Part shown: in pieces, positions 17,796 to 26,364 of the stretch
Layout: each line of letters starts with the position of its first letter
How positions within the stretch are numbered: the stretch's first letter is position 1
Assembly (NCBI GenBank): GCA_016235165.1
Contig: JACRLX010000006.1
Location: 1-37,881, forward strand
Source: Rhodocyclales bacterium
Lineage (GTDB): Bacteria > Pseudomonadota > Gammaproteobacteria > Burkholderiales > Rhodocyclaceae
Reading direction: 5' to 3'
DNA length: 37,881 nucleotides
Program-made: the position numbers and the translations under genes
The notes under the pieces: model-generated
What the model was told of the DNA's origin: nothing
What the model saw: the letters and a program-made list of their open reading frames with translations, nothing else
Databases searched by the model: none

Positions 17796-19439
17796 TCACG
17801 TCGTAATTTCCGCGGGCCGGGGCGGCGAACTGAGTCGTTTGACCCCGGCGACAAAGCGCTGCAGGGTGGCGGAAAGCACCCCGCGCGGAATCGCGATCTC
17901 GATCAGCTGGAAGCGGCCACGCGTCGCCATCGCCCGCTCCAGCGCCGCCTCCAGCTCGGCGCGCGTCCCCACCCGGACGCCGTCGCCACCCAGGCCGGCC
18001 GCCATGTCGGCATAGCCCCAGTCGCCGAGGTCGTTGAAGCCGGACTCGGGCTGGAAGGTGCGCAGCATCTCCCAGCTGGCATTGTTGAACAGCAGCACGA
18101 TCGGGTCCCAGCCGTAGCGCCGGCAATTGCCCAGCTCCCAGCCGGTCATCTGGAAAGCACCGTCGCCGACCAGGATCAGCGGCCGCTGCCCGGTCGCCGC
18201 CTGCAGGCCGAGTCCGGCCGGCACGCCATAGCCCATGGTGGCGTAATAGCCCGGCGCCACCAGCGCCGTGTGCTCGATTTCCATGGCCGTGAACAGGCAG
18301 TCGCCCATGTCGGCGGCGATCGGCATGCGACCGTGCGCCGCTATCAGGTCGTTCACCGCCGTGGCGATGTCGCTCGGGGTGATGCCGGCACCATCCGCCG
18401 GCATGTCGCGTGGATAGGCCGTCGGCACGATGTGGCAAGGCCGGTCGAGCCGCCCGGCGCGCGCCAGCAGTCCGTCGACCAGGGCCGCCAGCGGAATCCG
18501 GGGATAGACGTGGTAGCCCAGGGTAACGCGGCCATCCAGCGCCTGTATGGTCTTGCGCAGGTCGATCTTGGTTTCCGACACCGCGAAGTTCGTGTCGCAG
18601 ACGATCTCGCCGAGCAGAAAGAGGCCGTCCGAGCCCTCGACCAGGCGCGTGATCTCGGGCAGGCCGGCGACACCCATGTAGGTGCCGACCAGGGGCGCCT
18701 CCTGCGCGGCGAGCAGGCCGCGCCCCATGAAGCTGGTCACCACCGGCAGGCCAAGACGTCGCGCCAGTTCGGCCACCTTGTCTTCCAGATCGAAGCGGCG
18801 CACCTCGATGCCGGCCATCAGCACCGGCGAGGTTGCCGCCGCCAGGCGTGCGAGGATTTCCTCGACGCAGGCGGCGAGCGCTTCAGGGTCGATTTCCACT
18901 GCGGCGGCACGTGGCACCGCCGCGCAGGGCAGACCCACCATGTCGCGCGGGATTTCGATGTACACCGGCTCCGAATTGCGCAGCGCATTGCCCAGCACGC
19001 GCGAAATGTCGGCCGGCGCGCGTGCGGCATCGTCCAGCCGCACCTGGTCGCAGGTAATCTCGCGGAACATCTGGAACTGCGAATCGAGAGTCTTGGCCTG
19101 ATGGTGCAGCAGCAGCCCCGAACGCGACTCGCCCTTGCCTGGCCCGCCCGAAAGCACCACCAGCGGCGATTTTTCGGCATAGGCCGCGGCCACCGCATTG
19201 ACCATGTTGAGCGCGCCGGCGCCATAAGTCACGGCCGCCACACCGAGGCCCTGGTGGGCGCGTGATGCGGCATCGGCGGCAAAGCCCACTGCCGGCTCGT
19301 GCGAAAGGGTGTAGAGCGGCAGGATCTTCGACTGTTCGATGATGCGGAAGTAAGGCAGGGCGAAATCGCCGGGGATGCCGAAGATCTCGCGGGCGCCGTG
19401 GTCCTTGAGCGCTTGCAGCAGGGATTCGACGAGATTCAT
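17796..19439 (-). CDS. Phenylpyruvate/indolepyruvate decarboxylase (ThDP-dependent)
   Basis: A 547-residue thiamine-diphosphate enzyme resembling Azospirillum IpdC, which decarboxylates phenylpyruvate or indolepyruvate to the aryl acetaldehyde. The cofactor glutamate is Glu48 (TLSHEPAVGFAADAA). The ThDP-binding motif runs from GDG (425-427) to NN (452-453). The frame is open to 19502, but the family starts MNLVESLLQALKDHG, and this ATG has a GGAG site 10-14 bases upstream, so I chose 19439. A divergent Lrp-type gene starts 118 bases away and is the likely regulator, suggesting control by an aromatic amino acid. Substrate choice (phenyl versus indole) cannot be told from the sequence by eye. 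Confidence 0.88.
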   Translation of the reverse strand: MNLVESLLQALKDHGAREIFGIPGDFALPYFRIIEQSKILPLYTLSHEPAVGFAADAASRAHQGLGVAAVTYGAGALNMVNAVAAAYAEKSPLVVLSGGPGKGESRSGLLLHHQAKTLDSQFQMFREITCDQVRLDDAARAPADISRVLGNALRNSEPVYIEIPRDMVGLPCAAVPRAAAVEIDPEALAACVEEILARLAAATSPVLMAGIEVRRFDLEDKVAELARRLGLPVVTSFMGRGLLAAQEAPLVGTYMGVAGLPEITRLVEGSDGLFLLGEIVCDTNFAVSETKIDLRKTIQALDGRVTLGYHVYPRIPLAALVDGLLARAGRLDRPCHIVPTAYPRDMPADGAGITPSDIATAVNDLIAAHGRMPIAADMGDCLFTAMEIEHTALVAPGYYATMGYGVPAGLGLQAATGQRPLILVGDGAFQMTGWELGNCRRYGWDPIVLLFNNASWEMLRTFQPESGFNDLGDWGYADMAAGLGGDGVRVGTRAELEAALERAMATRGRFQLIEIAIPRGVLSATLQRFVAGVKRLSSPPRPAEITT

Positions 19440-19496
19440 GGCTACGGCTCCGGGAGGGAATGGAACGAATTCTTGCGCACACTTGCCGACGTTGGC

Positions 19497-19514
19497 ATGC
19501 ATTTACATAAGCAT
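19497..19514. promoter_or_regulatory. Imperfect palindrome in the decarboxylase/Lrp gap
   Basis: ATGC-N10-GCAT with AT-rich centre (ATGCATTTACATAAGCAT), 12 of 18 positions symmetric. It lies in the 118-base divergent gap, where an Lrp/AsnC operator would be expected; these regulators bind AT-rich imperfect palindromes. The role as operator is inference from position and shape. Confidence 0.3.
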
Positions 19515-19557
19515 TACTGCCGTATCATGCGTGTTTTATGCGCCGATACACATTTTC

Positions 19558-20082
19558 ATGCAAACTATCACCATCGACCGCCACGACCTCGCCCTGCTCG
19601 ACGCCATCCAGCGCGACGGTGCCGCCACCCACACCGCGCTCGGCGAGCACGTACACCTCTCCGCCTCGCAGATCAGCCGTCGCCTGCAGCGCCTGGCCGA
19701 GGCCGGCATCATCGTCGGCCAGACTGCGCTGCTCGACCCCGCCAGCCTGGGTCTGGGCGTCACCGCCTTCGCCCACGTGGTGCTCGAACGCCACGGCAAA
19801 CCGCAGTCGGAAGCCTTCGAGGGCGCGCTGGCCGACATGCCGGAAGTGCTCGATTGCTGGTCGGTCAGCGGCGACGCCGACTACCTGCTGCGCATCGTCG
19901 CGCCCGACCTGCCGGCCTTTTCCGAGCTCATGATGAAGCGCGTGCTGCGCCTGCCCGGTGTGGCCCAGGTCCGTACCCACATCGCCCTGCAACGCGTGAA
20001 GCAATCCCACGTGCTGCCGCTCGACCACCTGACGCGGCCGGCGAGCGAACGGCGGCGCCTGCGCTACGCGGGCGGCGCATGA
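19558..20082 (+). CDS. Lrp/AsnC family transcriptional regulator
   Basis: A 174-residue regulator with an N-terminal winged helix-turn-helix (about 8-58; [20 protein letters not shown]) and a C-terminal RAM/AsnC ligand-binding domain (about 70-155; [19 protein letters not shown] and [13 protein letters not shown] are typical). Such proteins form octamers that sense amino acids. The frame is open upstream to 19375, inside the decarboxylase gene, but the ATG at 19558 matches the family N-terminus. It is divergent from the decarboxylase gene, so a role in sensing phenylalanine or tryptophan is likely by inference. A short basic C-terminal tail ([12 protein letters not shown]) extends beyond the usual domain. 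Confidence 0.92.
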   Translation: MQTITIDRHDLALLDAIQRDGAATHTALGEHVHLSASQISRRLQRLAEAGIIVGQTALLDPASLGLGVTAFAHVVLERHGKPQSEAFEGALADMPEVLDCWSVSGDADYLLRIVAPDLPAFSELMMKRVLRLPGVAQVRTHIALQRVKQSHVLPLDHLTRPASERRRLRYAGGA

Positions 20083-20138
20083 AGCTCGCGCACCCCCGGT
20101 CGCCACGCAAGCCGGCGGCGCACCGGCGGACAGGACGA

Positions 20139-20164
20139 CCTGCCGGGCTGAAGCCGACGGCAGG
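20139..20164 (+). promoter_or_regulatory. Strong hairpin upstream of moaA
   Basis: A nested stem: CCTGCCG (20139-20145) pairs with CGGCAGG (20158-20164), with inner GGC-TGAA-GCC and a 2-base bulge. It lies 21 bases before the moaA ATG and 56 bases after the Lrp-type stop. No U-tract follows. A TATATT at 20170-20175 lies between it and the ATG. It could be a weak terminator of the Lrp gene or a leader structure of moaA. Confidence 0.45.
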
Positions 20165-20185
20165 CGGTGTATATTCTTCACTACC

Positions 20186-21265
20186 ATGACCGACCGCATC
20201 ATTCCCATCATCCGCGCCAGCCTGCCGCCGGCGCGCGACCTCGCCGCCGCGCCCGAGGGCGATCTCGTCGACCGCCGCGGCCGCCGCGTACGCGACCTGC
20301 GCATCTCGGTCACCGACCGCTGCAACTTCCGCTGCGTGTATTGCATGCCCAAGGAAGTATTCACCGACAACTACGCCTTCCTGCCGCGCGCCAGCCTGCT
20401 TTCCTTCGAGGAAATCGAGCGCATCGCCCGCGTCTTCGTCGACCTCGGCGTCGAGAAAATCCGCATCACCGGCGGCGAGCCGCTGCTGCGCCGGCACATC
20501 GAGAGCCTGATCGAACGCCTGGCCAGGCTGCCGGTGGAAATCACCCTCACCACCAACGGCTCGCTGCTGGCGAAGAAGGCCCGCACACTGAAGGACGCCG
20601 GCCTGCACCGCGTCACCGTCAGCCTCGACGGCATCGAGGATGCCGCCTTCAAGCGCATGAACGACGTCGATTACGCCGTCGGCGACGTGCTCGACGGCAT
20701 TGCCGCCGCGGCCGCCGTCGGCCTCGCCCCGATCAAGGTGAATTGCGTGGTCAAGCGCGGCGCCAACGACGACCAGGTGCTGCCGCTGGCGCGCCACTTC
20801 CGCCACTCCGGGCACATCCTGCGCTTCATCGAATACATGGATGTGGGCTCGTCGAACGGCTGGCGCATGGACGAGGTGCTGCCCTCGGCCGCGGTCGTGG
20901 CCCGCATCGGCGCCGAATTCCCGCTGGCAGCAATCGATCCCAATTACAGCGGCGAAGTCGCCGAGCGCTGGCGCTATGTCGATGGCGGCGGCGAGATCGG
21001 CGTGATTTCCTCGGTGACCCAGGCCTTCTGCTCGACCTGCACCCGCATCCGTCTGTCCACAGAGGGCCTGCTCTACACCTGCCTCTTCGCGCAGAGCGGT
21101 CACGACCTGCGCGCGCTCTTGCGCCGCGGCGGCGGCGACGAGGCCCTGCGCCGCGAATTTGCCGCGCTCTGGCGCGGCCGTGACGACCGCTATTCCGAGA
21201 TCCGCAGCGCAGCGACACCGAAGCCTGGCACGAAGAAAATCGAAATGTCCTACATCGGCGGCTAA
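20186..21265 (+). CDS. moaA: GTP 3',8-cyclase MoaA
   Basis: A 359-residue radical-SAM enzyme that converts GTP to the 3',8-cyclo intermediate in molybdopterin synthesis. The N-terminal iron-sulfur motif is CNFRCVYC (Cys46, Cys50, Cys53); the second cluster is held by FCSTC (Cys282, Cys285) and Cys299 (YTCLF). [10 protein letters not shown] and the C-terminal SYIGG, including the essential terminal Gly-Gly, are present. It is full length (E. coli 329, with about 30 extra N-terminal residues here). It starts the moaA-moeA pair; the gap to moeA is 17 bases. Molybdenum or tungsten enzymes needing this cofactor are not in the window. Confidence 0.96.
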   Translation: MTDRIIPIIRASLPPARDLAAAPEGDLVDRRGRRVRDLRISVTDRCNFRCVYCMPKEVFTDNYAFLPRASLLSFEEIERIARVFVDLGVEKIRITGGEPLLRRHIESLIERLARLPVEITLTTNGSLLAKKARTLKDAGLHRVTVSLDGIEDAAFKRMNDVDYAVGDVLDGIAAAAAVGLAPIKVNCVVKRGANDDQVLPLARHFRHSGHILRFIEYMDVGSSNGWRMDEVLPSAAVVARIGAEFPLAAIDPNYSGEVAERWRYVDGGGEIGVISSVTQAFCSTCTRIRLSTEGLLYTCLFAQSGHDLRALLRRGGGDEALRREFAALWRGRDDRYSEIRSAATPKPGTKKIEMSYIGG

Positions 21266-21282
21266 ACCCGCCCCTCATCACC

Positions 21283-22581
21283 ATGAGTTCGCTACTGCAA
21301 GCCCTCTCCTGCGCCGACAACTACGACCCGAATTCGCTGCACGCCGATCGCGCGCGCGAACTGGTCCTCGGCCTGCTGCCGCCGGTCACCGGAACCGAAA
21401 AGCTCTTCGTCCGCCAGGCGCTGGACCGCGTGCTGGCCGCCGCCGTGATCTCGCCGATCGACGTGCCGGCCCACGACAACTCGGCCATGGACGGCTGGGG
21501 GATGCGCGGTGCCGACCTCATCGCGGGGGACGCAACTGCGGGCGAAACGCGGCTGAGGAACATCGGCACCGCCTTTGCCGGGCGCGCCTACGCCGGCAAA
21601 GTCGGCGCCGGCGAGACGGTGAGGATCATGACCGGCGCCGTGCTGCCGGAGGGCGTCGATACCGTCGTCATCCAGGAAGTGACCCGAGTCGAGGGTGACA
21701 CCGTGATCATCCCGCCCGGCCAGCAATGCGGGCAGAACACGCGCCGCGCCGGCGAGGACCTGCAGGCCGGAAAACCGGCCATCCCCGCCGGGCGCAAGCT
21801 GCGCCCGGCCGAGATCGGCATCGTCGCCTCGCTCGGGATTGCCGAAGTCACGGTGCGCCGCCGCGTGCGGGTGGCGCTGTTCTCCACCGGCGACGAGCTG
21901 TGCAGCATCGGCGAGCCGCTGGCCGAGGGCGCGGTGTATGACAGCAACCGCTACACGCTGTGGGGCATGCTGACGCGCCTGGGTTGCGAAGTGATCGACA
22001 TGGGCGTGGTGCGCGACGACCCGGCGGCGCTGGAAGCCGCCTTCCGCGACGCCGCCGGCTGTGCCGATGTCATCATCACCAGCGGCGGCGTCTCGGTCGG
22101 CGAGGCCGATTTCATCAAGCAGTTGATGGCGGAACTGGGCGAAGTCGCGTTCTGGAAGATCGCCATGAAGCCCGGCCGGCCGATGGCCTTCGGCCGCATC
22201 CAACCCGACGGAGCCGACCGCCCCGGCGCCTGGCTGTTCGGCCTGCCCGGCAACCCGGTGGCGGTAATGGTGACCTTCTACCAGTTCGTGCGCCCGGCCA
22301 TCCTCAAGCTGGCCGGACTCGACCCGCTGCCCGTCGTGCCGTCCTTCCAGGCGCGTTGCCTGGAGCCGATGAAGAAGGCTCCGGGCCGCACCGAATACCA
22401 GCGCGGCATCCTCGGCCGCGACGCCCAGGGAGAGTGGACCGTGCGCCCCACCGGCGCCCAGGGCTCGGGCGTGCTGCGTTCGATGGCCGAAGCCGACTGC
22501 TTCATCGTCCTCGAACACGAACGCGGCAAAGTCGGCGCTGGCGACACGGTGACGGTGCAGCCGCTGGCGGCCATCGCCTGA
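21283..22581 (+). CDS. moeA: Molybdopterin molybdotransferase MoeA
   Basis: A 432-residue enzyme that inserts molybdate into adenylylated molybdopterin. Features: AHDNSAMDGW (63-72), IMTGAVLPEGVDTVV, the MoCF-binding domain with FSTGDEL and ITSGGVSVGEADFI, then KPGRPMAFGRI and GLPGNPVAVMV. Domain IV (about 350-430) ends TVTVQPLAAIA. Residues 1-20 form a short extension beyond the usual start. It is transcribed with moaA (17-base gap). It converges with bepA, leaving 9 bases between the stop codons. Confidence 0.95.
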   Translation: MSSLLQALSCADNYDPNSLHADRARELVLGLLPPVTGTEKLFVRQALDRVLAAAVISPIDVPAHDNSAMDGWGMRGADLIAGDATAGETRLRNIGTAFAGRAYAGKVGAGETVRIMTGAVLPEGVDTVVIQEVTRVEGDTVIIPPGQQCGQNTRRAGEDLQAGKPAIPAGRKLRPAEIGIVASLGIAEVTVRRRVRVALFSTGDELCSIGEPLAEGAVYDSNRYTLWGMLTRLGCEVIDMGVVRDDPAALEAAFRDAAGCADVIITSGGVSVGEADFIKQLMAELGEVAFWKIAMKPGRPMAFGRIQPDGADRPGAWLFGLPGNPVAVMVTFYQFVRPAILKLAGLDPLPVVPSFQARCLEPMKKAPGRTEYQRGILGRDAQGEWTVRPTGAQGSGVLRSMAEADCFIVLEHERGKVGAGDTVTVQPLAAIA

Positions 22582-22590
22582 GGGCGCCAG

Positions 22591-24120
22591 CTACTCCAGC
22601 ACTTCCGCCGCGCGCAGCTGTCCGCGCAGGCTGTTGGCAGCGCCGCCGAGTTCCGCAAGGCGCAACTTCATGTCCACCAGCAGCGATTGCCCCGGTTTGA
22701 GCACGCCGGATGGCGTGTATTCACGCGCGAAACCCGGCGCCAGCGCCGCCACGCGCAAGCTGCCGAGACTGGCCGGCGCGCGATTGCTGACGCGCAGCGC
22801 AAGATTGCCGGCCTGGTCGGCCACCGGCTCGACCAGCACATAGGCGGCCGGATTGCGCGGCAGGTCGAGGCGCACCAGGGCGGAACCGGCGCGGCGGCCG
22901 ACCTCGGAATCCGATCCGGCCGCCAGGCGGTAGTGCTCGATCGCCTTGGCCAAATTGTTGGCGCCCTGCGCCAGCTTGCCCAGCACAAAATGCGCGGCGG
23001 CGGTGGGCAGCAGGCGGTTGGCCTGCTCCAGGTCGGCCTCGGCGCCGGGGCGGTTGCCCAGCTGCTGGCGCGCCAGGCCACGATTCAGGTAGTAGGCGAA
23101 GTAGTCGCCGTTGGCCTTGATCGCCGCGTCGTATTCCTTCTCTGCCTCGGCGACGCGGCCCAGGCGCTTCAACGCGTCGCCGCGCAGGGCGTGGAACAGG
23201 CCTTCGCGCGGCTCGACCCGGAGCGCTTCTTCGGCCCTGGCCAGCGCCTTTTCGGGCTCCTTTGCCAGCAGCTTGCGCCCCTCGTCGTGAGCCAGATAGG
23301 CGGGCCGGGTCTTGAGCAGGCCGGCGATTTTCTGCCGATAGATTTCCTCGCCGCGAAACAACTTGCCCGACACGCCGGCGGCACGCGCGCGGTTGGCCTC
23401 GACGCGCTCCTGCGAGGGCGGATGGCTGGCGAACAGGCCTTCCAGCCAGCTCGGCGGCTTGTTGCCGGAAAGGCGGACAAAGGTCTGCTGCAACTCGACC
23501 GCCGCCTGCGGGTCGTAGCCGGCGCGCAGCATGTAATCGATGCCGTAATGATCCGCTTCCAGTTCGTGCTCGCGACCGTAGCGCAGGCCGATCAGGGCCG
23601 CGCCGCCCTGGGTGGCGAACTCGATCAGGTCGGCATTGCGTTTGTCGGCCGTCAGCGTGCCGATGATCGCGGCACCGGCGGCCAGCAGCGTGCCCTGCTC
23701 CACCGAACGTGCGCCGTGGCGCGCGGTGGCGTGGACGATTTCGTGGCCGAGCACCGCCGCCAGTTCCGCCTCGCTCTTCAGTTCAGTGAGCAGGCCGCGA
23801 TTGATCGCCAGCTTGCCGCCCGGCAGCGCCCAGGCATTGGGCACGGAGTCGTTGATGATGACGAACTCGAAGGGCAGCTTCGGCCGGTCGCTGACCCTGA
23901 CCAGTTTCATGCCGACCTCGGCGACATAGGCGGCGAGCGCCGGATCGAGGACATACCTGCCGCCCGCCGACTGCTGGCTGGGCTGGTACTGCCGCGTGCC
24001 GATGCCGATTTCCTGGGCCTCGGAGACGAAGGCCAGTTCCGACTTCCGGGTTACCGGGTTGGTCGCGCAGGCGGCCACCGCCATCCCGAGCACCGCCAGT
24101 AGCGCAATGCGTCGTCTCAC
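22591..24120 (-). CDS. bepA: BepA-like M48 metalloprotease with TPR domain
   Basis: A 509-residue periplasmic protease/chaperone for outer-membrane protein assembly, related to E. coli BepA (YfgC). The N-terminus has a signal with lipobox-like MAVAAC (Cys18), so it may be lipid-anchored, unlike E. coli BepA. The zinc site is HEIVH (His126, Glu127, His130) with the third ligand in HELEAD (Glu186). TPR-like repeats occupy about 265-405, followed by a C-terminal domain to 509 with a glycine/leucine-rich beta character. The start is the GTG at 24120, overlapping by GTGA the stop of the collapsed monooxygenase remnant upstream, which suggests the two were once translationally coupled. Confidence 0.9.
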   Translation of the reverse strand: MRRRIALLAVLGMAVAACATNPVTRKSELAFVSEAQEIGIGTRQYQPSQQSAGGRYVLDPALAAYVAEVGMKLVRVSDRPKLPFEFVIINDSVPNAWALPGGKLAINRGLLTELKSEAELAAVLGHEIVHATARHGARSVEQGTLLAAGAAIIGTLTADKRNADLIEFATQGGAALIGLRYGREHELEADHYGIDYMLRAGYDPQAAVELQQTFVRLSGNKPPSWLEGLFASHPPSQERVEANRARAAGVSGKLFRGEEIYRQKIAGLLKTRPAYLAHDEGRKLLAKEPEKALARAEEALRVEPREGLFHALRGDALKRLGRVAEAEKEYDAAIKANGDYFAYYLNRGLARQQLGNRPGAEADLEQANRLLPTAAAHFVLGKLAQGANNLAKAIEHYRLAAGSDSEVGRRAGSALVRLDLPRNPAAYVLVEPVADQAGNLALRVSNRAPASLGSLRVAALAPGFAREYTPSGVLKPGQSLLVDMKLRLAELGGAANSLRGQLRAAEVLE

Positions 24121-24364
24121 TTCACTGCTCCGGCGGCGATGTCCAGCGAGCGCAGGCGCAGCACCGGATCGAAAATGTCGCAGACCAGGATGAACTCATC
24201 GGCCTGCGTCGCTCCATGCAGCGCGGCGAAGCCGGCGCGCGCACTATCGGGCGAGCCGATCACGGCAGCGCCGAGGGCCGGAAGCGTTCGCGGTAGATCG
24301 CCAGCGCCTCAGCCACCGTGCCGCCCTCGCGCACGGCGACGAGATCGAGCATGGAGAGTTTGCA
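24117..24364 (-). pseudogene. Collapsed LLM-class flavin-dependent oxidoreductase remnant
   Basis: Reading the minus strand, three blocks of a luciferase-like monooxygenase (about 330 residues when intact, YhbW-like) can be traced. An N-terminal block KLSMLDLVAVREGGTVAEAL runs straight into the late-middle block AIYRERFRPSA. After a frame change comes the C-terminal block starting AVIGSPDSARAGF and ending LRLRSLDIAAGAVK, then TGA at 24117-24119. The flavin-binding barrel core is missing. The first block's frame hits a TGA at the second junction, and its start codon is not recognisable (TGC where ATG AAA would be expected). The gene is therefore dead. Its stop overlaps the bepA GTG start. Confidence 0.8.
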
Positions 24365-24508
24365 AGCCAAAAAGTCATTCATGTGTAAATCATCCAACAA
24401 TTCAAAATTGGACTGAGATGCATCGCGATGCGAACATGCACTTCTACCTCACCATCATCATCCGGATATAATAATGACGTTATCTTTACCAGCCAGCTAA
24501 CATCCATC
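24365..24508 (+). promoter_or_regulatory. Probable promoter region of the lipoprotein island
   Basis: An AT-rich stretch in contrast to the surrounding GC-rich DNA. TATAAT is at 24467-24472, 36 bases before the first lipoprotein ATG. The -35 side is poor (TTCTAC at 24442-24447, 19-base spacing). Composition changes sharply at about 24360, next to the monooxygenase remnant. Confidence 0.4.
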
Positions 24509-25048
24509 ATGCGAAAAACAGAAATTCAGCGCCCTGTGACCCAGCATACCCAATCAATTCTATTCAACGAATCGCCGGCAAAATTCGCTCCAAGGCACGT
24601 TGCAATTTTGGCTCTCCTGACTTCACTTTCCGGTTGCGCGTCGATCACGTCAAGCGAAATCCAGACAGTGTCCGTCTCGACGCGCACCTCGGCTGGCGTT
24701 CCCGTCGAGAAAGCCAACTGCTCATTGAAGAACGACAAAGGTACCTGGGACACGACAAGCCCGGCATTTGTCGCGATCCGCCGATCTGCCGAAGATCTGG
24801 TAGTTGAATGCAGAAAAGCGGGGATTGCGGATGGATTCCTGCGAGCCATCTCCCGCGCCGCCGGTGGCATGTGGGGGAATGTCATTTTCGGTGGAGGCAT
24901 CGGCGCCCTGATCGACCACAACAAGGGTACCGGATATGACTATCCAAATGAGCTGCAAGTAAAAATGGGGGAGATGGTAACCGTCGATAAAAACCAGGAG
25001 CAAGCGGCGATCAACAACCAAACAGCTTCAATTGACAATAGAAACTGA
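24509..25048 (+). CDS. Hypothetical lipoprotein 1
   Basis: A 179-residue predicted lipoprotein. The signal is unusually long: a polar 28-residue lead, then HVAILALLTSLSGC with lipid-modified Cys43. The mature part contains TRTSAGVPVEKANCSLKNDKGTWDTTSP, a glycine-rich hydrophobic stretch (AAGGMWGNVIFGGGIGALID) and YDYPNEL. This pattern (Cys-x-Leu-x-Asn-Asp-Lys-Gly-x-Trp, then FGG(x)IGAxxD, then YDYP) recurs in a proteobacterial hypothetical lipoprotein family I recall; no function is known. The ATG at 24509 was chosen over the upstream one at 24428 because the signal starts there. Base composition is clearly lower in GC than neighbours. The next lipoprotein starts 33 bases downstream. Confidence 0.75.
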   Translation: MRKTEIQRPVTQHTQSILFNESPAKFAPRHVAILALLTSLSGCASITSSEIQTVSVSTRTSAGVPVEKANCSLKNDKGTWDTTSPAFVAIRRSAEDLVVECRKAGIADGFLRAISRAAGGMWGNVIFGGGIGALIDHNKGTGYDYPNELQVKMGEMVTVDKNQEQAAINNQTASIDNRN

Positions 25049-25081
25049 TCTGACTCAACAATGTTCTCTACGGGAAGAAAT

Positions 25082-25663
25082 ATGACTATCACCAACGCAT
25101 CAAGGCATTCAGCCTTGTCATCCGCTCTTGTTGCACTTGTAGTCCTCACCGGAGGATGCGCCATTGTTGCTCCAAACTACTCACCGTCAATCGATAATGT
25201 CCAACTCCTGAAAAACGGAAAAATTGCTCAGACCAAGGTGGGAAGTTTCCAATCAGCAGCGGATCCAGCGAACGCCAATCCCATATCTCTGCGCGGGTCT
25301 TCCCTACAATCTCCCTATGCGAATTCGTACGCCGCCTATTTGACCGAGGCACTGAGACTGGAACTTTCGCTTGCAGGAAAGCTGGATGCCAACTCCACGA
25401 TAGAAATATCCGGCGTGCTCCTGCGCAATGACCTGGATGCATCTGGAGTTTCAAAGGGCTTTGGGGAAATATCCGCCAACTTCGTGGTTACACGGAATGG
25501 CGTACGCCAATTCGACAAAACCAAGTCGGCACGACTCGAATGGGAGTCATCCTTTGTTGGAGCAATCGCGATTCCAAATGCCCAGCAGTCATACCCGCGA
25601 ATGGTAAAGAATTTGCTCTCGGACCTATTCTCGGATCCGGAATTTGTGAAAGCCCTGCAATGA
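25082..25663 (+). CDS. Hypothetical lipoprotein 2
   Basis: A 193-residue predicted lipoprotein: signal ALSSALVALVVLTGGC with Cys26, then a mature domain I do not recognise. Features are SPYANSYAAYLTEALRLELSLAGKLD (amphipathic helix) followed by beta-like strands (STIEISGVLLRNDLD, ANFVVTRNG). This helix-then-strand arrangement resembles YajG- or LptE-like small lipoproteins, but I cannot assign a family. I chose ATG 25082 because GGAAGA lies 6 bases upstream; an earlier in-frame ATG at 25061 lacks one. It overlaps the next gene by ATGA at 25660-25663, so the two are translationally coupled. Confidence 0.72.
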   Translation: MTITNASRHSALSSALVALVVLTGGCAIVAPNYSPSIDNVQLLKNGKIAQTKVGSFQSAADPANANPISLRGSSLQSPYANSYAAYLTEALRLELSLAGKLDANSTIEISGVLLRNDLDASGVSKGFGEISANFVVTRNGVRQFDKTKSARLEWESSFVGAIAIPNAQQSYPRMVKNLLSDLFSDPEFVKALQ

Positions 25664-26286
25664 AAGCAAACACCTGGAAAGTGATAGGCGGTTTTTCTCG
25701 CGGCCTTAGTCTGCTTTGCACCGCCACGGTCGTCGTTGCGCTGACAGGCTGCGCTCATCCTCTCGCAATCGGGCCGGACATCACCAAAATCGAACCTGGT
25801 CCCGACAGCCCGGTTATCGATGCAAATGTTGGCTATTACATTGCCCCCGAGATTCGCGACAGCAAGGTAACCACGCCAGGCGGCGGCGGAGATCTGGTGA
25901 CATACGCGCCGTACAGCGATCTCGAAGTGGCGTTCTACAAAATGCTTGGCAATGTATTCAAGAACGTTGTACCGCTCAAATCAACCTCGGATCGTGCCGA
26001 ACTCGGGGACAAGGCCATCCGATACGTCATTACTCCGACGGTAAAAACCGACTCATCCTCTCCGAGCCCATTCACCTGGCCACCCACAGCCTTCTATATC
26101 ACGCTTACCTGCAGAATCGCCGATCCCGAAGGCAATGTTCTCGCGACCCCCACCGTTACGGCAGCCGGGCGTGCTGAATATGAGGAATTCAAATCCGACT
26201 TTTCCCTGTCCGGCAAACGCGCAGCAGTCTCGGTCATGCAACAAATGCAAAAAGAGCTACAGCGACTGCCCCAACTGGCGAAATAG
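25660..26286 (+). CDS. Hypothetical lipoprotein 3
   Basis: A 208-residue predicted lipoprotein: signal GLSLLCTATVVVALTGC with Cys31, then a mature domain with VGYYIAPEIRDSKVTTPGG, SDLEVAFYKMLGNVFKNVVPL and a C-terminal helix (AAVSVMQQMQKELQRLPQLAK). I do not recognise the family. The GYYI...SDLEVAFYKMLGNVF pattern suggests an alpha/beta domain like those of small outer-membrane assembly lipoproteins; this is shape only. Its ATG overlaps the TGA of lipoprotein 2. Together the three genes form a compact low-GC operon between bepA and the chemotaxis receptor. Confidence 0.72.
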   Translation: MKANTWKVIGGFSRGLSLLCTATVVVALTGCAHPLAIGPDITKIEPGPDSPVIDANVGYYIAPEIRDSKVTTPGGGGDLVTYAPYSDLEVAFYKMLGNVFKNVVPLKSTSDRAELGDKAIRYVITPTVKTDSSSPSPFTWPPTAFYITLTCRIADPEGNVLATPTVTAAGRAEYEEFKSDFSLSGKRAAVSVMQQMQKELQRLPQLAK

Positions 26287-26364
26287 TAAGTCTCCTCCGA
26301 TGGACTCCGCTATTCGTCAAACTTCTACTGCCTTCCCGGCAGAGTCGGGGCCTCCCCTGGTAGG

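Noticed and set aside
20083-20185. Moco riboswitch before moaA
   Set aside because: The region is only about 100 bases with one hairpin; the multi-stem aptamer architecture is not visible.
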